From positions 200,001-264,000 of the forward strand of contig CAUYUJ010003914.1 in NCBI GenBank assembly GCA_963575745.1: a DNA stretch of 64,000 bases. The letters are read 5' to 3'. The notes below the pieces were generated by a model. That model made no database searches and had not been told where the DNA came from. It saw only the letters and a list, made by a program, of their open reading frames with translations. Position 1 is the first letter of the stretch; every line of letters starts with the position of its first letter. The DNA is from Prorocentrum cordatum. Lineage: Eukaryota > Sar > Dinophyceae > Prorocentrales > Prorocentraceae. A program made the translations under genes and the position numbers. Positions 41,437 to 52,502 of the stretch are shown here, piece after piece.

Positions 41437-43370
41437 CGTCGTTGCGGAAAGAATTGCTGATCTGTCGGCGCGTGGCCTGCGTGGTCGACCATCGCAAGCA
41501 GGCGTCGGATTCCCTTCGACGCACTGGGCCACTTGCGCTTCGGGCTCTTAAAAATATAGAGAAGCGCCGCGACGCCCGAGCCAACTGTTCCGCGTGGCGC
41601 AATTCACAATGGTCGTCAAATTCGCAACTTGCACGGGCAACTGCTCGCGACGGTGCCCCCACGTGGAGCACGCGTAACCCTCGTTCCTGAAACCTCCCGC
41701 CCTCTGCGAGCGGGCCCTCGTCGAGGTGGGGTTCGGCGGCATCTGCCGTCGAAGCCTCCACCTGGAATTCGCTACGACCCGCGCGAAGATGACAACCTCG
41801 TCGGGTTGAGTCGTTGCGCCAGCGAGGCGCTGAGCAGGCAGCGCCCTGCCTCGGCGCGGCGAACTGCCCCGACACCGCCGCGATGGACGCGCGCAGCTTT
41901 GACGATCGCGTTCACCGCGGAAGAAGGTGGTGACAACCCCGCTCCCGTTTTAGATTGAAAAGACCTTGGCCAGCTTCAATTAAAAATGTAAGTGCGCGCG
42001 AAGGCCGAGCTGCGCGATCGCAAGGGCGCGCTCGCCAGCGGCTCTCATCGCGGCAACCCGCACTTGTGACCTTGCTGCTTGAGCGCGCGTTCCCCACCGA
42101 CTTTGGGATGCGACGTCGGGACTACAGGTTCATAATTTGCGGCCCAGCACACGGCTGTAGGCAAAATGCCGACGTTGAGTTTTGAACTCTGCGTTTTGGG
42201 CAATCCACCCACGCGCGTCTGAAAAAAAGCCAGGCGGATCCACTGCAACGGCTTGCTCGGCAAGCGTGCGTCTCAGTATTTCCGACCACGCAATGCCCGA
42301 CAGACATGCAGACGTCGTTGAACTCCCTCGTCGGCGTCGGAGTTCGCAAAGCCCTGCCCGTGGCTCCGCGGGGGATTGGGGGGCCAGGCGCCCCGCTGCG
42401 TCGTGGGCCACCCCACGAGAGGCGGGAGCGGCCCCACTGTCCCCCGGGCGGCGCCGTCGGGAAGAAGCGGGGACAGGCGCCGTCGGGAAGAGGCGGGAAG
42501 AGGGTCTGGCGTTTGCGCCGCCATCGCCGCCGCTTCCTGGGCCCGTCCCCCGCCTGCGCGGACGTGGCGCACAGTGGCCGCGCGCGACCAGTCGTGCGAG
42601 TGCACCTTCGCCCGCCCGGGGTCGCAGTCGCTCGCGGAAGCCTCGAGGTCGGGCCGCGCCACTCTCGAGGGGGGGGCGCACCTGCGCCACTGCCACTGCC
42701 GGACTCGTCGGGCCGCTTTAGAGTGGCAGGCCTCTTCGGTGGTGTCCCCGTCGAAGGAGTTGCAGTGGCAGTAGAGGTATCTTCTGTCCTTCGCATCTGT
42801 CCCAGTTGATATAGGACACTGATCTGCCGTAAGCATGTAGCCCGCCTTGACAAATTTGGCAGTCAAGCGCTGGAGCGCCAGCAGGACAAGCGGCCCTGAG
42901 GAGGCGATGTTCGCGGCCGCGATACCCATGCCAACTGTTTTGCACTACGCTGACGGTTCGTCATGTTCACAATTTGCTCGGGCAACTTGTCGATTCGTCA
43001 TCCCCTTTCCACATCGAGCTCGCTCACCCCTGCTCTCTGGATTACAGCCACCCAATAGCGGATCCAATTCGTAGTGGAACCTATCGGCCTCTGACTCCTT
43101 GGTCTCGGTCTGGACCTCTGTTTTCATGAGCTGCGAATCCGCGCTTATGTCGAACACCACCACCTCGCCAATGATTATGTAGCGCGCCTCAAAAGCGCGG
43201 TTTTCGCTGCGCCCCGCCCCAATAGAGGGTAACTGTCCCGTCACTGCCACTTGGGAGGCTAGCAGCAATGACTACGTTGATCACCGAAGAAGAAGAAGAT
43301 GGTGAATAGACCACTCCATCGGGCCGATTCATTATGGAAACATCAACAAGTAGGATGAGAGCGCTGGTCA
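41437..43370 (-). pseudogene. Decayed coding-like region, unknown family
   Basis: On the minus strand 43268-42945 reads MLLASQVAVTGQLPSIGAGR, then FHYELDPLLGGCNPESRGER. After a TAG and five codons the same frame continues MGIAAANIASSGPLVLLALQ, then YLYCHCNSFDGDTTEE. A second stretch (41875-41366) contains VARASCEFDDHCELRHAEQL, which parallels VARANCEHDEPSA of the first. At DNA level GCCAACTGTT and TTGC-CGGGCAACT are shared between 41570-41645 and 42930-42995. This suggests two degenerate copies of one unit about 1.35 kb apart. No known domain is recognised. Confidence 0.3.
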
Positions 43371-43439
43371 TGACAGAGTTTCAAGGCCCCAGGGGTAGAC
43401 TCCATGGCCAAGCCAAGCCCGCACATCGAGTAAGAGGCA

Positions 43440-43600
43440 TGGCACCAGCTGATGCCTCTAGACACGCACAGCGTGCACCCGGTAGAAGCAGCACCCAAAG
43501 CGCACCCCGAAGCTGCGAGGCAAGCCCGAAGCAGCACCCGAAGCGAACCCCTCTACCAATCGTGAGAAGCAGCGCCCGAACCTGTGAGGCAAGCCTCGTA
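43440..43600. repeat. Short GAAGCAGCACCCGAAGC repeats
   Basis: GTAGAAGCAGCACCCAAAGC, CGAAGCAGCACCCGAAGC and AGAAGCAGCGCCCGAACC, with GCTGCGAGGCAAGCCC / CTGTGAGGCAAGCCTC between them. Confidence 0.65.
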
Positions 43601-43878
43601 GAGCAAATGAAACGTATGATTTGGAACATCCAAATGGGCCTCCAATTATGCGAGAGGAGCGTACCGGAATTTCGAATATCGCTGTTGATCAGCAAACCGA
43701 TACAGGAGACACACGTCAGGGTGCGGTCGAACAAGTTCCACGAGCGCTCGTCGCTCTCGGTGAAGACAGACCTGGAGCGGTGCGCCAATAACCGCGACCT
43801 CCAACTCCACGTCTGCGAACCGCTCGGACTCCGTTCTCGAGGAGGCCTGGAACAACACATGCCGCTCCAAGCACCAAA

Positions 43879-44036
43879 TGGGGAGACCGCAAGGTACCGA
43901 GACCGCCGCTACTCCCCAGACCTCTCCCGAGCTGGGGTTTGACCAGAATTTCGAGGCGAATCCAGCGGTGGCAACGAGGGCCTCCCTGGGGGGTCCAAAA
44001 AAGAGAAACGGGGAAGGGTAGCGGTATGGGTATCTT
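43879..44036 (+). mobile_element. TIR element family C copy
   Basis: The left end TGGGGAGACCGCAAGGTACC pairs with the opposite strand of the right end (GGAGGAAAAGATACCCATAC). The core CCAGAATTTCGAGGCGAATC then CAGCGGTGGCAACGAGGGCC matches the 5.4-kb copy. No clear target duplication. Confidence 0.7.
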
Positions 44037-44059
44037 TTCCTCCTCTGATAAGATGTGTC

Positions 44060-44268
44060 TAGGGAGATTGCGACGGCGACCATGCAGTCGAAACAGCAAG
44101 AGCGCAAAAACCTGCCCAATCGGCCTCGCTGCGTGCGGACCACCTCTGACTCCACAATTACGCTCTGCGAGCTCTTGCTCCCTCTCGGCTGCTTGGCCCG
44201 CTCCCTCGACGCCCTCCTGAAACTTGCTCGCGTGCTCCACCGCTTTCCGTTTCGCAGTCTTGGCCACT
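44060..44268 (-). CDS. Possible coding fragment with helical composition
   Basis: Minus strand from 44267 reads MAKTAKRKAVEHASKFQEGV, then AAEREQELAERNCGV, a charged helix-like segment squeezed between a family D and a family C element. The frame carries on into the element. It is too short to assign and could be chance. Confidence 0.15.
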
Positions 44269-44270
44269 CC

Positions 44271-44443
44271 TTGGCAGCGCGCACAAGGGGGTAGGGGGAG
44301 GGGGGAAGGCTTCTGAGAAGCAGGCTGCTCCTTCGAAGGCGCCGGCCTTGCGTCTACAGGCAGGGCCCGCGCCTTCTAAGAAGCAGGGGTGCTTCTCAGA
44401 AGCCTCCCACCCTCCCCCTACCCCCCCTTGTGCGCGTGGCCGA
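44271..44443. mobile_element. TIR element family D, copy 2
   Basis: The left end TTGGCAGCGCGCACAAGGGG and the right end (opposite strand) TCGGCCACGCGCACAAGGGG match over about 45 bp, into GGCTTCTGAGAAGCA. Flanks ACTCC and ACTCT differ by one base. 173 bp. Confidence 0.75.
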
Positions 44444-44611
44444 ACTCTCTCCACCGAGCGTGCGTTTGCTCGCCGTCGAAGGAGTGGTCCTCGGAAGCGC
44501 CGCCCCGCGCGGGACGCCTGAGAGCCTGACGCCGAGGCGTGCCTTCTCGGGCCGAACCTCGGCCTCGCGTCTCCCACCCGGTGGCCTCCGGTGGCCTGGG
44601 CCGGCTTTCGC

Positions 44612-44702
44612 AAGGAGGAGGAGGAGGAGGAGGAGGAGGAGGAGGAGGAGGAGGAGGAGGGAGAGGAGGAGGAGGAGGAGCAGGAGGAGGAGGAGGAGGA
44701 GA
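44612..44702. repeat. (GGA)n array
   Basis: GGA triplets with one GAGAGGA and one AGCAGGA interruption. Confidence 0.95.
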
Positions 44703-45278
44703 CCGCCCCTGGGCTGCGACGACTCTGGCGGCCCTGCCGCGGCCAGGGGCGCCCGGCTGCCGCTTGCGGACCGGGCGGCACACGGCCCCCATCCACGGGC
44801 CGCGCGGCGTGCTGCCGGGCGAGCGCCTCGGCGAGCCCGTCCAGCTTGCATCCTGCATCCGGCCAGCAGCCCCGCGAGGAGCGCGGCCACGGGCGGCGGT
44901 GGGGAGGGCAAGGCCGCGTGCCGCAGTGGCGCCCTGAGCCGAGGCGCCTTGAGACGCAGTGGCTATGGCAAGCTCGTGCCGCGATGACCCTGGCGTTGGA
45001 TGCCGACACCGCGTGGATCGTTCAGCCTTGAGCGATCGGGAGCTTTTCGATCGCCAGCTCGGTCCATATTGGCCGACTCTGGGCAACTACGGGGTCGCAG
45101 CGGCGCCCAACCTTGAACGCTCGCGCTGGGGTCGCAGTGGCGTCGACACGACGCGAACCTACTGTACGGACGCAAGGCAGATTATGATTACGCACACGGC
45201 CCACCCACGAGAAACATAGCATTGACATTGAACGGCACGACAGGCGGCGCAACATGCAAATATCACAGAGTGACTGAA
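44703..45278. other. Unassigned GC-rich sequence
   Basis: No gene is recognised. GGGTCGCAGCGGCG and GGGTCGCAGTGGCG recur at 45091 and 45130. Confidence 0.35.
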
Positions 45279-45350
45279 GCAGAGAGAGAGAGAGGAGAGA
45301 GAAAGAGAGAGAGAGAGAGAGAAAAAAAAAAAAAAAAAAAAAAAAAAAAA
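45279..45350. repeat. (GA)n followed by A28-30
   Basis: GAGAGAGAGA runs lead directly into an uninterrupted poly-A of nearly 30 bases ending at 45350. It could mark an old retroposed tail, but no retrocopy precedes it. Confidence 0.85.
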
Positions 45351-45579
45351 CGGAAACACATCACCCAGGGGCAACAAGTCAGGCCGTTCGCTGCAGCACT
45401 CCGCAACTGCCACCCGGGGCTTGCCTTCGAACAATGCAGCCATCATCAACGGGACTTGTGTCGCCCGAGCAGCGCATGGTATCAATACGAACATATGGTT
45501 CTGCATCGATACAGCGGCGAAGAAAAAGAAGACGTACAGCTGTGAGCGGCGAGCAACTCAGTGAACATCAAAACAACCT

Positions 45580-45813
45580 TCGAAACGACGACGACGGCGA
45601 CGACGATGGCTCTTTCTGCCCCTGCAGCGGCAGAGGAGCCTGTCGAAGCTGAGGATGGCGTCCAGGGGCGAGGAGATGGCGCATCGCAGCTTCTCGTTGG
45701 ACGTTACCTGGCCCGATTGCAGGGAGACCGCGGAAGGTCCCGCCAGGTTGCCCGCCCAGTGGCGGACGAAGAGAAGGAATGGCAGCGACGTCGACGACGA
45801 CGACGGCAAGGCA

Positions 45814-45856
<43 letters not shown>

Positions 45857-45880
45857 TCGACATCGTCGTCAAAACAGTTG
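45580..45880. repeat. (GAC)n patches
   Basis: GACGACGACG at 45588-45610 and a purer run at 45800-45860. Confidence 0.8.
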
Positions 45881-45899
45881 CCAAGGTGTCCCCGTGAGG

Positions 45900-46670
45900 G
45901 CATACATTGGCACGGCCTAGTGGATGAGCAGACCTGGTGAATCCGAAGCAGCGTGCAACACATTCCCACCGCCCGCTTCTGCCACGGCCTTCGACAAGCA
46001 GGGGAAACAGTATGACGCGAAGGGGCACGAAGGAGGACAGCTTCATGATCGTATGAGCGGGCAGGTTTGATGCAACGCCTGGGCAGCGACGACGACGTTG
46101 CGGCGATCGCCGCGACGACCGCGGCGACGTCGACAGCGACGACAGCGCTCGGCCCTGGCCTGCACGCCGCTGCGCCCGAGGTCCGGCCGGACACGCTTGA
46201 TCACCGTGTCGAGGAACGCCTGAGGGGGGTGCGGGAAGCACGGGCCCGTCGCCCTGCCGGAGATCTGGTCCGCTCGGTCGGCGAAGCAGCCTTCGATGCC
46301 AACTGGCGCCGCGGAAGGAGCACGGCGTCGAGAGTCTTGGACGGGAGCTCATTCTCATCCTGTTTGCTCGCTGCTCGGCGCATGGTTCAACCAGAAGGCA
46401 CTTGCACACCACCACGATGCCTGGCCATGGACATCCTGGACCCCAGGGTGGTGTACAGCCGTCACCGTGCCTTCAGCACGTAGTGGAATGTCCCAAGGCT
46501 CCTCGCTCAAGAAGGAGCCGATGAGGAATATTGAAAGGAGGGTAATCAAAGAGAGCGCGCTGGAGGTCCTTCATAATGTGAGGGGCCGTCCTGGGCCCCG
46601 GGGCCGACAATACTTTGTTCTGGGATGCAGAACCAACCAGGGCGGACCCTGAGTATGGGGGATCTGTGGG
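45900..46670. other. Unassigned sequence
   Basis: GACGACGTTGCGGCGATCGC-type low complexity at 46085-46140. No gene is recognised. Confidence 0.35.
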
Positions 46671-46677
46671 ACTGGGA

Positions 46678-46727
46678 CACGAGGAGGAGGAGGAGGAGGA
46701 GGAGGAGGAGGAGGAGGAGGAGGAGGT
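46678..46727. repeat. (AGG)n array
   Basis: Pure AGG triplets. Confidence 0.95.
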
Positions 46728-47375
46728 GTAGCCCTGAGAGGTTCCAGGGTGCAGAGGTCCTTCAGGGCCTGGATCCCTGGTTTCCCAGGCGCCGCTGGGC
46801 CCTCCTGGGCGTGCCTGGGTGTGTCGCGTGGGCCTCCCGGGACGGTGACCCCACCCCTCAGGGTCCAAAAGCAGGTGCAGAGGGCCCCCAAAAGGCCCCA
46901 GGAGGGCCCAAGAGGCCTCCGAGACGGCCGAAGAGCTTTCCAAGATGCCCAAGACGGCCCCAAGACGGTCTGAGAAGCCTTCCAGACACCCCCAGAGGCC
47001 TCCAAGAGGCCTCCCACGAGGCAGAATTCATTGGTTTGCCTCAGGTCTTTCAAGGAGTTCAGCGTTCACGCCTTTCGGTGTCCCGACGCTCCAAGACGGT
47101 CCACTATGCCCAAGACGGCCTTAGAGGCCCCCAGGAGGGCCCCAAGACGGCCCAAGCCAAGACGGCCCAGGAGGCGCCCAAAGCTGCCAAGGAGGGCCCA
47201 AAGACGGCCCCAAGAGGAGGCCCAGATGGGGAACCCGAAACGACATTTCGAGCCCTCGGCCCCGCGGGACCCCCAGGAGGCGCCCCAAGAGGCCCCCAAA
47301 GGCCCCCAAGAGGCCCACTAACTGCTCCCACGAGGCTCCCGAGGGCGCCCCGAGGAGACCTGAAGAAGCATCCCT
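46728..47375. repeat. Degenerate GGCCCCAAGAGGC repeat, about 600 bp
   Basis: CCCAAGACGGCC, AAGAGGCCTCC and CCCAGGAGGCGCC recur at 10-20 bp spacing, densest at 47100-47340. Minus frames (LLGALGGLLG-like) are repeat products. Confidence 0.65.
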
Positions 47376-47594
47376 GAGAACGTTGACCACGACCCAGGCA
47401 CGGTGGCGGGATGGGACGAAGGCTATTAGATAACCTCGTGTCTTCGACCCGGAAAACCTATAGTCTATGTGCAGTATCCTATGGCCCAGGATGGCCCTGG
47501 CCGGAGATGAAGAATGACATACGACTAGCTGCGTTCGGTGGGCGATCGGCTGCAATACCTGGTGCGAATGATTCAGCTCGGCCTCCTCCCCCTC

Positions 47595-47690
47595 GACTCC
47601 CCACTCCCTCCTCCTCCTCCTCCTCCTCCTCCTCCTCCTCCTTCGCCTCCTCCTCCTCCTCCTCCTCCTCTTCCTCCTTCCCCCCTCTGC
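47595..47690. repeat. (TCC)n array
   Basis: TCC triplets with one TTCGCC interruption. Confidence 0.95.
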
Positions 47691-48405
47691 CGTCGGTGCC
47701 CACTCCCCAACGAGCCCATCGTTGCGATGGCATCTGCTGCTCCCTGCAACACCTCAACACCCGCCCTCACTGCCGGCGTGGCAAACGTCGTCTCGCCGAC
47801 ATTCCCCGCCGGCCAAGCCCCGGCAGAACGAGAGGCGGATCCTTGATCTGCTCGCAGCGTGCAGCTCCAAAGCCTCGAGCGATCTTCTGCTCGCCCCAGC
47901 ACTCGATCACGAGGGGCTCCTGCGGGCAGCAAGGGCAGAGCCGAGGGGACAACGAGCCCCGGCCTCGGCGGTGTGCGCCTGCGCTCGAAGAAGCGAGGAG
48001 CCAGACAACAGCACAAACACAAACGTTGGAGGTCCGCCTGGAGACACTGGATCGGCGTCTGGACCTTAGCATGCAGGAAGAGGTCCTGGAAGAACGCGGT
48101 CCTGCGCGTTCCGCCGCGCAGTGGGTCCCGCGACCCTCCGCGGCCACGGAATCGTCAACAAGACGACGCGGTGTGAGGAGCTGGGCCTGCGGAGAGCCCC
48201 GAGGTCCAGGACCTGCTTGCCCTCAGAGTCCCCGTCCTTCGCTGCCCTGCACCTCCGGGCCCGCCGAACCAAGACGCTGCCAACCAGGGGTCTGGACATC
48301 CCGCCTGGGGAGGGCGAATCATGGACAAAGCCTCGACCCTCGGCTGCACTCCCATCGGGCGCACCAGACAGTCCTGGGTCCTCGGCGTCCCCACCCCCAA
48401 GTCGT
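47691..48405. other. Unassigned GC-rich sequence
   Basis: Overlapping GC-rich frames on both strands; no domain recognised. Confidence 0.3.
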
Positions 48406-48406
48406 G

Positions 48407-48570
48407 GGCTGCTGGACGGTGCCCCTGGCCCGAGGTGCCCCCAGCTTTGAGCTCCTTTCTGGAGCCCCAGGGGGCCCTCTCGGCCTCGTGAGGGGTGCTC
48501 TCGAGGCCGAGAAGGCCTGCTTGTAAATCCTGGGGGGCCCCTCGGGCCAGGGGCACCACTGGCAACACCC
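48407..48570. mobile_element. TIR element family E, degraded copy
   Basis: GGTGCCCCTGGCCCGAGGTG near 48418 and, on the opposite strand of the right end, GGTGTTGCCAGTGGTGCCCC. The interior CCTCGTGAGGGGTGCTCTCG equals the 10.4-kb copy. The outermost left bases are lost. Confidence 0.65.
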
Positions 48571-48589
48571 GCCCGAGGGGGCTCTGAGC

Positions 48590-48705
48590 ACCCTCTCCCG
48601 CCGAGGGCGCGCGGAACGCGCCGGGGGCGGCGAGGGAGGCGCGCCGCACAGGTGGGTGGAGAGAGGGAGCCCAGCGCCGACCTTCAGAAGCCCGCGCGGG
48701 CCTTC
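48590..48705. mobile_element. Foldback family G fragment
   Basis: GGGCGCGCGGAACGCGCC then GGGGGCGGCGAGG, followed by CCCAGCGCCGACCTTCAGAA, recalls the family core and right arm. Confidence 0.4.
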
Positions 48706-49207
48706 GGCAGGCGATGCTCGACGGTTGCGTGTGCGTCTCTGCCCCGGGTCGGAGATGCCCGCCGGCAAGGCGCGAGCGCCTCTGGAGGGTGCCAAAAAGG
48801 ACCGGGTTCGTGGGCCAGCGGAGAGGAGCAGCTGTGTGTGTGCGCCTGCCCGTCTCCGCGCGGTGCTGTTTGCGTCCCTAGCCTCCTGGGGCGAGGCGCC
48901 GCACCCTGCAGTGCGAGGCCCCTGTCCCTGCTGGACGGAGTCGAGCGCGCCGCCTCCTGCTCCGTTCGATCCTGTCCACCTGCGGCCCTGGCTCTTTCAC
49001 CATCGGGAGCGCTGGCCAGCCCTGCTTGGGTAGAGCGATGGACTGCCATTTGACAAGGTACTCTGTGGCCCAGGCCATCTAGATCGATGGGGTCGCACAC
49101 GCCCGAGATCGAACCACGCACTGGCAAGTTGATGGACCGATGAAGAACTGTCGCGTGCTGGGTAGCAAGAGCAGAATCGATCTTCCAACCCGCACGATCC
49201 TTGTAAA

Positions 49208-49443
49208 ATAGGGCCCACGTCTTCTCTGGCTCTGAGTTGTCGTTCCCAGAGCTTTCTGCTGAGAAGACCCCGTGCGCCTTGTCGTACTTACAGTGCACGA
49301 TGTACCTCGCCCAGCGGCCCAAGAGCAGGGACTCCGCAGATGGGCTACGCAATAAGAGAGGGCAATTCTTGGTGAAACTTCTGGACGCTGAAGAGAAGTG
49401 CCTCAAATCTAAGACAAGCATCCGCTTCCCCTCAGACATCTAG
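49208..49443 (+). CDS. Possible terminal exon, unrecognised
   Basis: A plus-strand frame open from a TAA at 49205 reads SFPELSAEKTPCALSYLQCT, then LRNKRGQFLVKLLDAEEKCL and KSKTSIRFPSDI, stopping at 49443. Its third positions are mostly G/C. The opposite strand (49439 down to about 49040) is also open for 130 codons of normal composition but with lower third-position GC, so the plus reading is preferred. No domain is recognised and no splice partner is established. The two readings are mutually exclusive. Confidence 0.2.
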
Positions 49444-49769
49444 CGAATCTCTGTCAGCCCAACGTCAGCTCGGCGAATCCCGCGAAGCGATTTGCTGAAG
49501 CAAGGCGATCGCGCTTGCGGGGGGGGGGAGAACAACGCCCGTACATGCTATGCCATCGAGATCCACCACGTCTCTCGTCCTCATGCTGTGCACGTTCGTC
49601 CTGCTTCTCTTGCCTCTTCATCCTCCTCCTCCGCCCCTTCCCTCTGACACATCCTCTCTAACCCATCCTCTCCTCTCTCCTTTCTGCCTCCCACGCCCTC
49701 CCTCATGCTCCCCCTTGCCTCATCATCCTGCCCCTCTACGCAACATACACTTTGTCGACCACCACTCCG

Positions 49770-49905
49770 ACTGCAAAACACACGCACGCACGCACGCACG
49801 CACACACGCACACACACAAACACACAAATACACAAACACAGATATACACACAGACACACACACACACAAACACACAGGCACAGACACAGACGCACACATG
49901 AAACG
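49770..49905. repeat. (CA)n / (ACGC)n array
   Basis: ACGCACGCACGC at 49785, then ACACACAAACACACA with scattered G. Confidence 0.9.
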
Positions 49906-50470
49906 TTGAGAATGATCGCTGCTGCTGATAGTATTCAGGAATGGGCAGGGCGCTGTAATGCGGGAGCCGCGGTGTTCAGCGTGACGTAGAACTCCGAGGC
50001 GGATACCTTTTGAGGAACAGAAGTGCTCCGGAGGTACTGCAGACAACGCGAGAACATGGACACGTCGGTGGACAAACCACGATCAACATGGCATACTGCC
50101 GTACACGTGTCAGGACCGTTCTTGGTCCGCCGCGAAGCCTTCAAACCTCCCAGGGCCCAGAGAAGGGCAGCCGATCGTGGCGTGCGGAAGACATGTGACG
50201 TTCGCACTGGACACACATGAACAGGTAGCCGAAGCGCCAGGCCCTCAAGGGTGGCTGCAGCGCTTCGAACAAATACTAGCTCTCGGGACGGCGGTCCTGA
50301 GTAGGAAGATGTGGGCGAAGGCGATGGTACCAGGAAGCATCAGAACCCAGGCGTCGGGTGCCCCGCTCGCCCAGGCGATCTGAGAAACACGGGAGCCCTC
50401 TCTCTGGGAGGGGGGAGGGGGGGGGGGCGGGCAAAATCCATTGCCACAGAACTTGGCGGGCGATTTCAAA
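49906..50470. other. Unassigned sequence
   Basis: A G-run (GGGAGGGGGGAGGGGGGGGG) lies at 50409. No gene is recognised. Confidence 0.35.
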
Positions 50471-50480
50471 AGCGCGCAGG

Positions 50481-50718
50481 CTATACTTTTGTGAACCCCA
50501 CACCCCCAAAGGAAGTGGTGCCCAAAGAAAATCGAAGGCGTTGCAATAATCTTGGCGAGGAATCAGACTTCTGGCCCTCAGGGTGCCACAAGGAGGACCT
50601 CTTCAAAACGAGTTCCTTTGCGAACAAGAACTTCAGTGGTGAGCAACAGGTGGTTCTCGTCCGTATTCTGGCCGATATAGCGGTGCCTCCAAAATGTTCT
50701 CACGCTGTCCTTCTCTGA
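50481..50718 (+). CDS. Possible coding fragment, unrecognised
   Basis: The plus frame ends at TGA 50718 and reads YTFVNPTPPKEVVPKENRRR, then EESDFWPSGCHKEDLFKTSS, then GEQQVVLVRILADIAVPPKC. Composition is protein-like and there is no repeat in it. Upstream the frame continues into a G-rich tract that is unlikely to be coding. No domain is recognised. Confidence 0.2.
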
Positions 50719-51199
50719 CCTTCAGTCCCCGCAGAAATAGGGCCCCCCCCCTGCCTTGGGACTCACGACATCCATCTGGCGGGGCGGTGCTCATCTTCGT
50801 TTCCCACTAAGAAAAACAAAATGTGGCCACCGCCTCGTCGACGGTAAATTGTACAGCGCCTAGAAGCAGGAGGTTGATAAAAGATGAACCAACAATCCTT
50901 AACCCCATGGCAGCGTCAATTGCGACCCCGACTGGCAAGAACTGAAGACCCGTGGAACCTAGAACTGCATACTGTCAGCGGCCGACCCTGATCTTTGAAA
51001 TGTGGCTGGGAAGACGAGCGCCATGTAATATCAAGATACGTGATAAAGAAACCGTGACGGGACACTTATATCAATGTGTACTGCCCAGTTGCGCGAGGTC
51101 CGCACAAGAATGTGGCGGGCGGCGAGAAGAGCAGGGGCTCCTTCGAAATATACCAGGCAATGGTGCTTCTTTGTTGTGCTGGTGGCCGCCGTCTTCCCG
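50719..51199. other. Unassigned sequence
   Basis: A plus frame 50952-51308 (118 codons, starting MEPRTAYCQRP) is free of simple repeats but runs into dispersed repeat M, and no family is recognised. Confidence 0.3.
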
Positions 51200-51350
51200 A
51201 ACACCTACCTTGGACAAGCGCGCTCCACCACTCGCAAGAGCAGCTGCTCGCAAACGGCCCGGATCCACGGCATCGACGCAAGGAAGCTCCATGCTTTTGG
51301 ACTTCTGAAAGCTGGCACTTTATGGGTAGTGAGACGCACTCGGTGATACT
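51200..51350. repeat. Dispersed repeat M, copy 2
   Basis: Aligns with 34165-34330; see GACAAGCGCGCTCCACCACT and TGGCACTTTATGGGTAGTGA against AGGCACTCTGCGAAGAATGG. Confidence 0.55.
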
Positions 51351-52365
51351 TGCCCGGTAGTGAGCACTTTTGACCAACACTGCCCCTCGGGGGGCGAGAG
51401 CCCGGAGAGCCGGGCCGGGCCGCCCGCCGGCGGCCGCGGAGCGTCAAGGAACCCAGAGGCGTGGAAACGATCCTTCGCCACATCCCCGGGAAGCGCTGCC
51501 CCCGCCTTCGGAGCGAACGGGTAACGGTGCAACGGGCCGCACTGCATCATAGAGAGAGAAAACCAGCACGGCCGGTCTGAAGATGATGATCAAGGCATCC
51601 AGGACGACCATGGACACGACGACACTCAGAGTGCGAAGGACGGCCATGAAGTGCGGAGGTGGTTACGGAGCGATTACTCCCAAGCCAGGGCGCTTCCCAT
51701 CCCACGCGCGGCATGTATCAACAGGTTCGATGTTTCTGTACCCGTGCGTATATGCATGCGGTGATATTCTACATGGTAAACAGAGGAACTTGAAGAGGAC
51801 ATGGCGGACTGACAAGAAGAAAGGTTGAAAGGGATAAACATAGACAAACAATGAACAAGTAGAGAGGCGGCACCAACACCTAATAGACTCATTAGACCAC
51901 CACACAGGCATGTCGCTGTCCATCTACACTTGCACATTGATTCGCATGGCGGTTGAATGCCGATGTACATTTCAACTGCGATTGAACTTATTTGTTAATC
52001 ACAACTGTATGTGTATTTCGAATTCAGTTTCGCTTTACAAAGTGATTGTCAGATCGACGCGCATTCCTTGCTAATTTCGATTGACACTGGATTTGTGCGT
52101 CGCTTTGAATGACGATTGTACCTATCAGAATGAGGGGGCAGAACGGTCATTCATTGTCCCGGGGTGCGTGGCTGAAGTGGGGATCCGTGGTGAGGGTTCT
52201 GCTTGCTGCGTTGTTGTTGTTGCTGTTGAATGTAAATTGCTAAGCCATTCATATTGTTGGACCCCCCCCAGGCGCCCTGGCGCTCTCGCCTCGGCGCCAG
52301 CTGCATTTTCATTGAAAATGTAGCTCACTCTCAAGCGGCTTGGGGGACCGCCACAACTGGCCCCC
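51351..52365. other. Unassigned sequence, about 1 kb
   Basis: A hairpin GCATTTTCATTGAAAATGTAGC lies at 52301-52322, just left of the (CAA)n array. No gene is recognised. Confidence 0.35.
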
Positions 52366-52500
<135 letters not shown>

Positions 52501-52502
52501 TC

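Noticed and set aside
49040-49439. A 130-codon minus-strand frame opposite the plus-strand candidate at 49208-49443
   Set aside because: Composition is protein-like but third-position GC is lower than on the plus strand; both cannot be coding, and the plus reading is preferred with low confidence.
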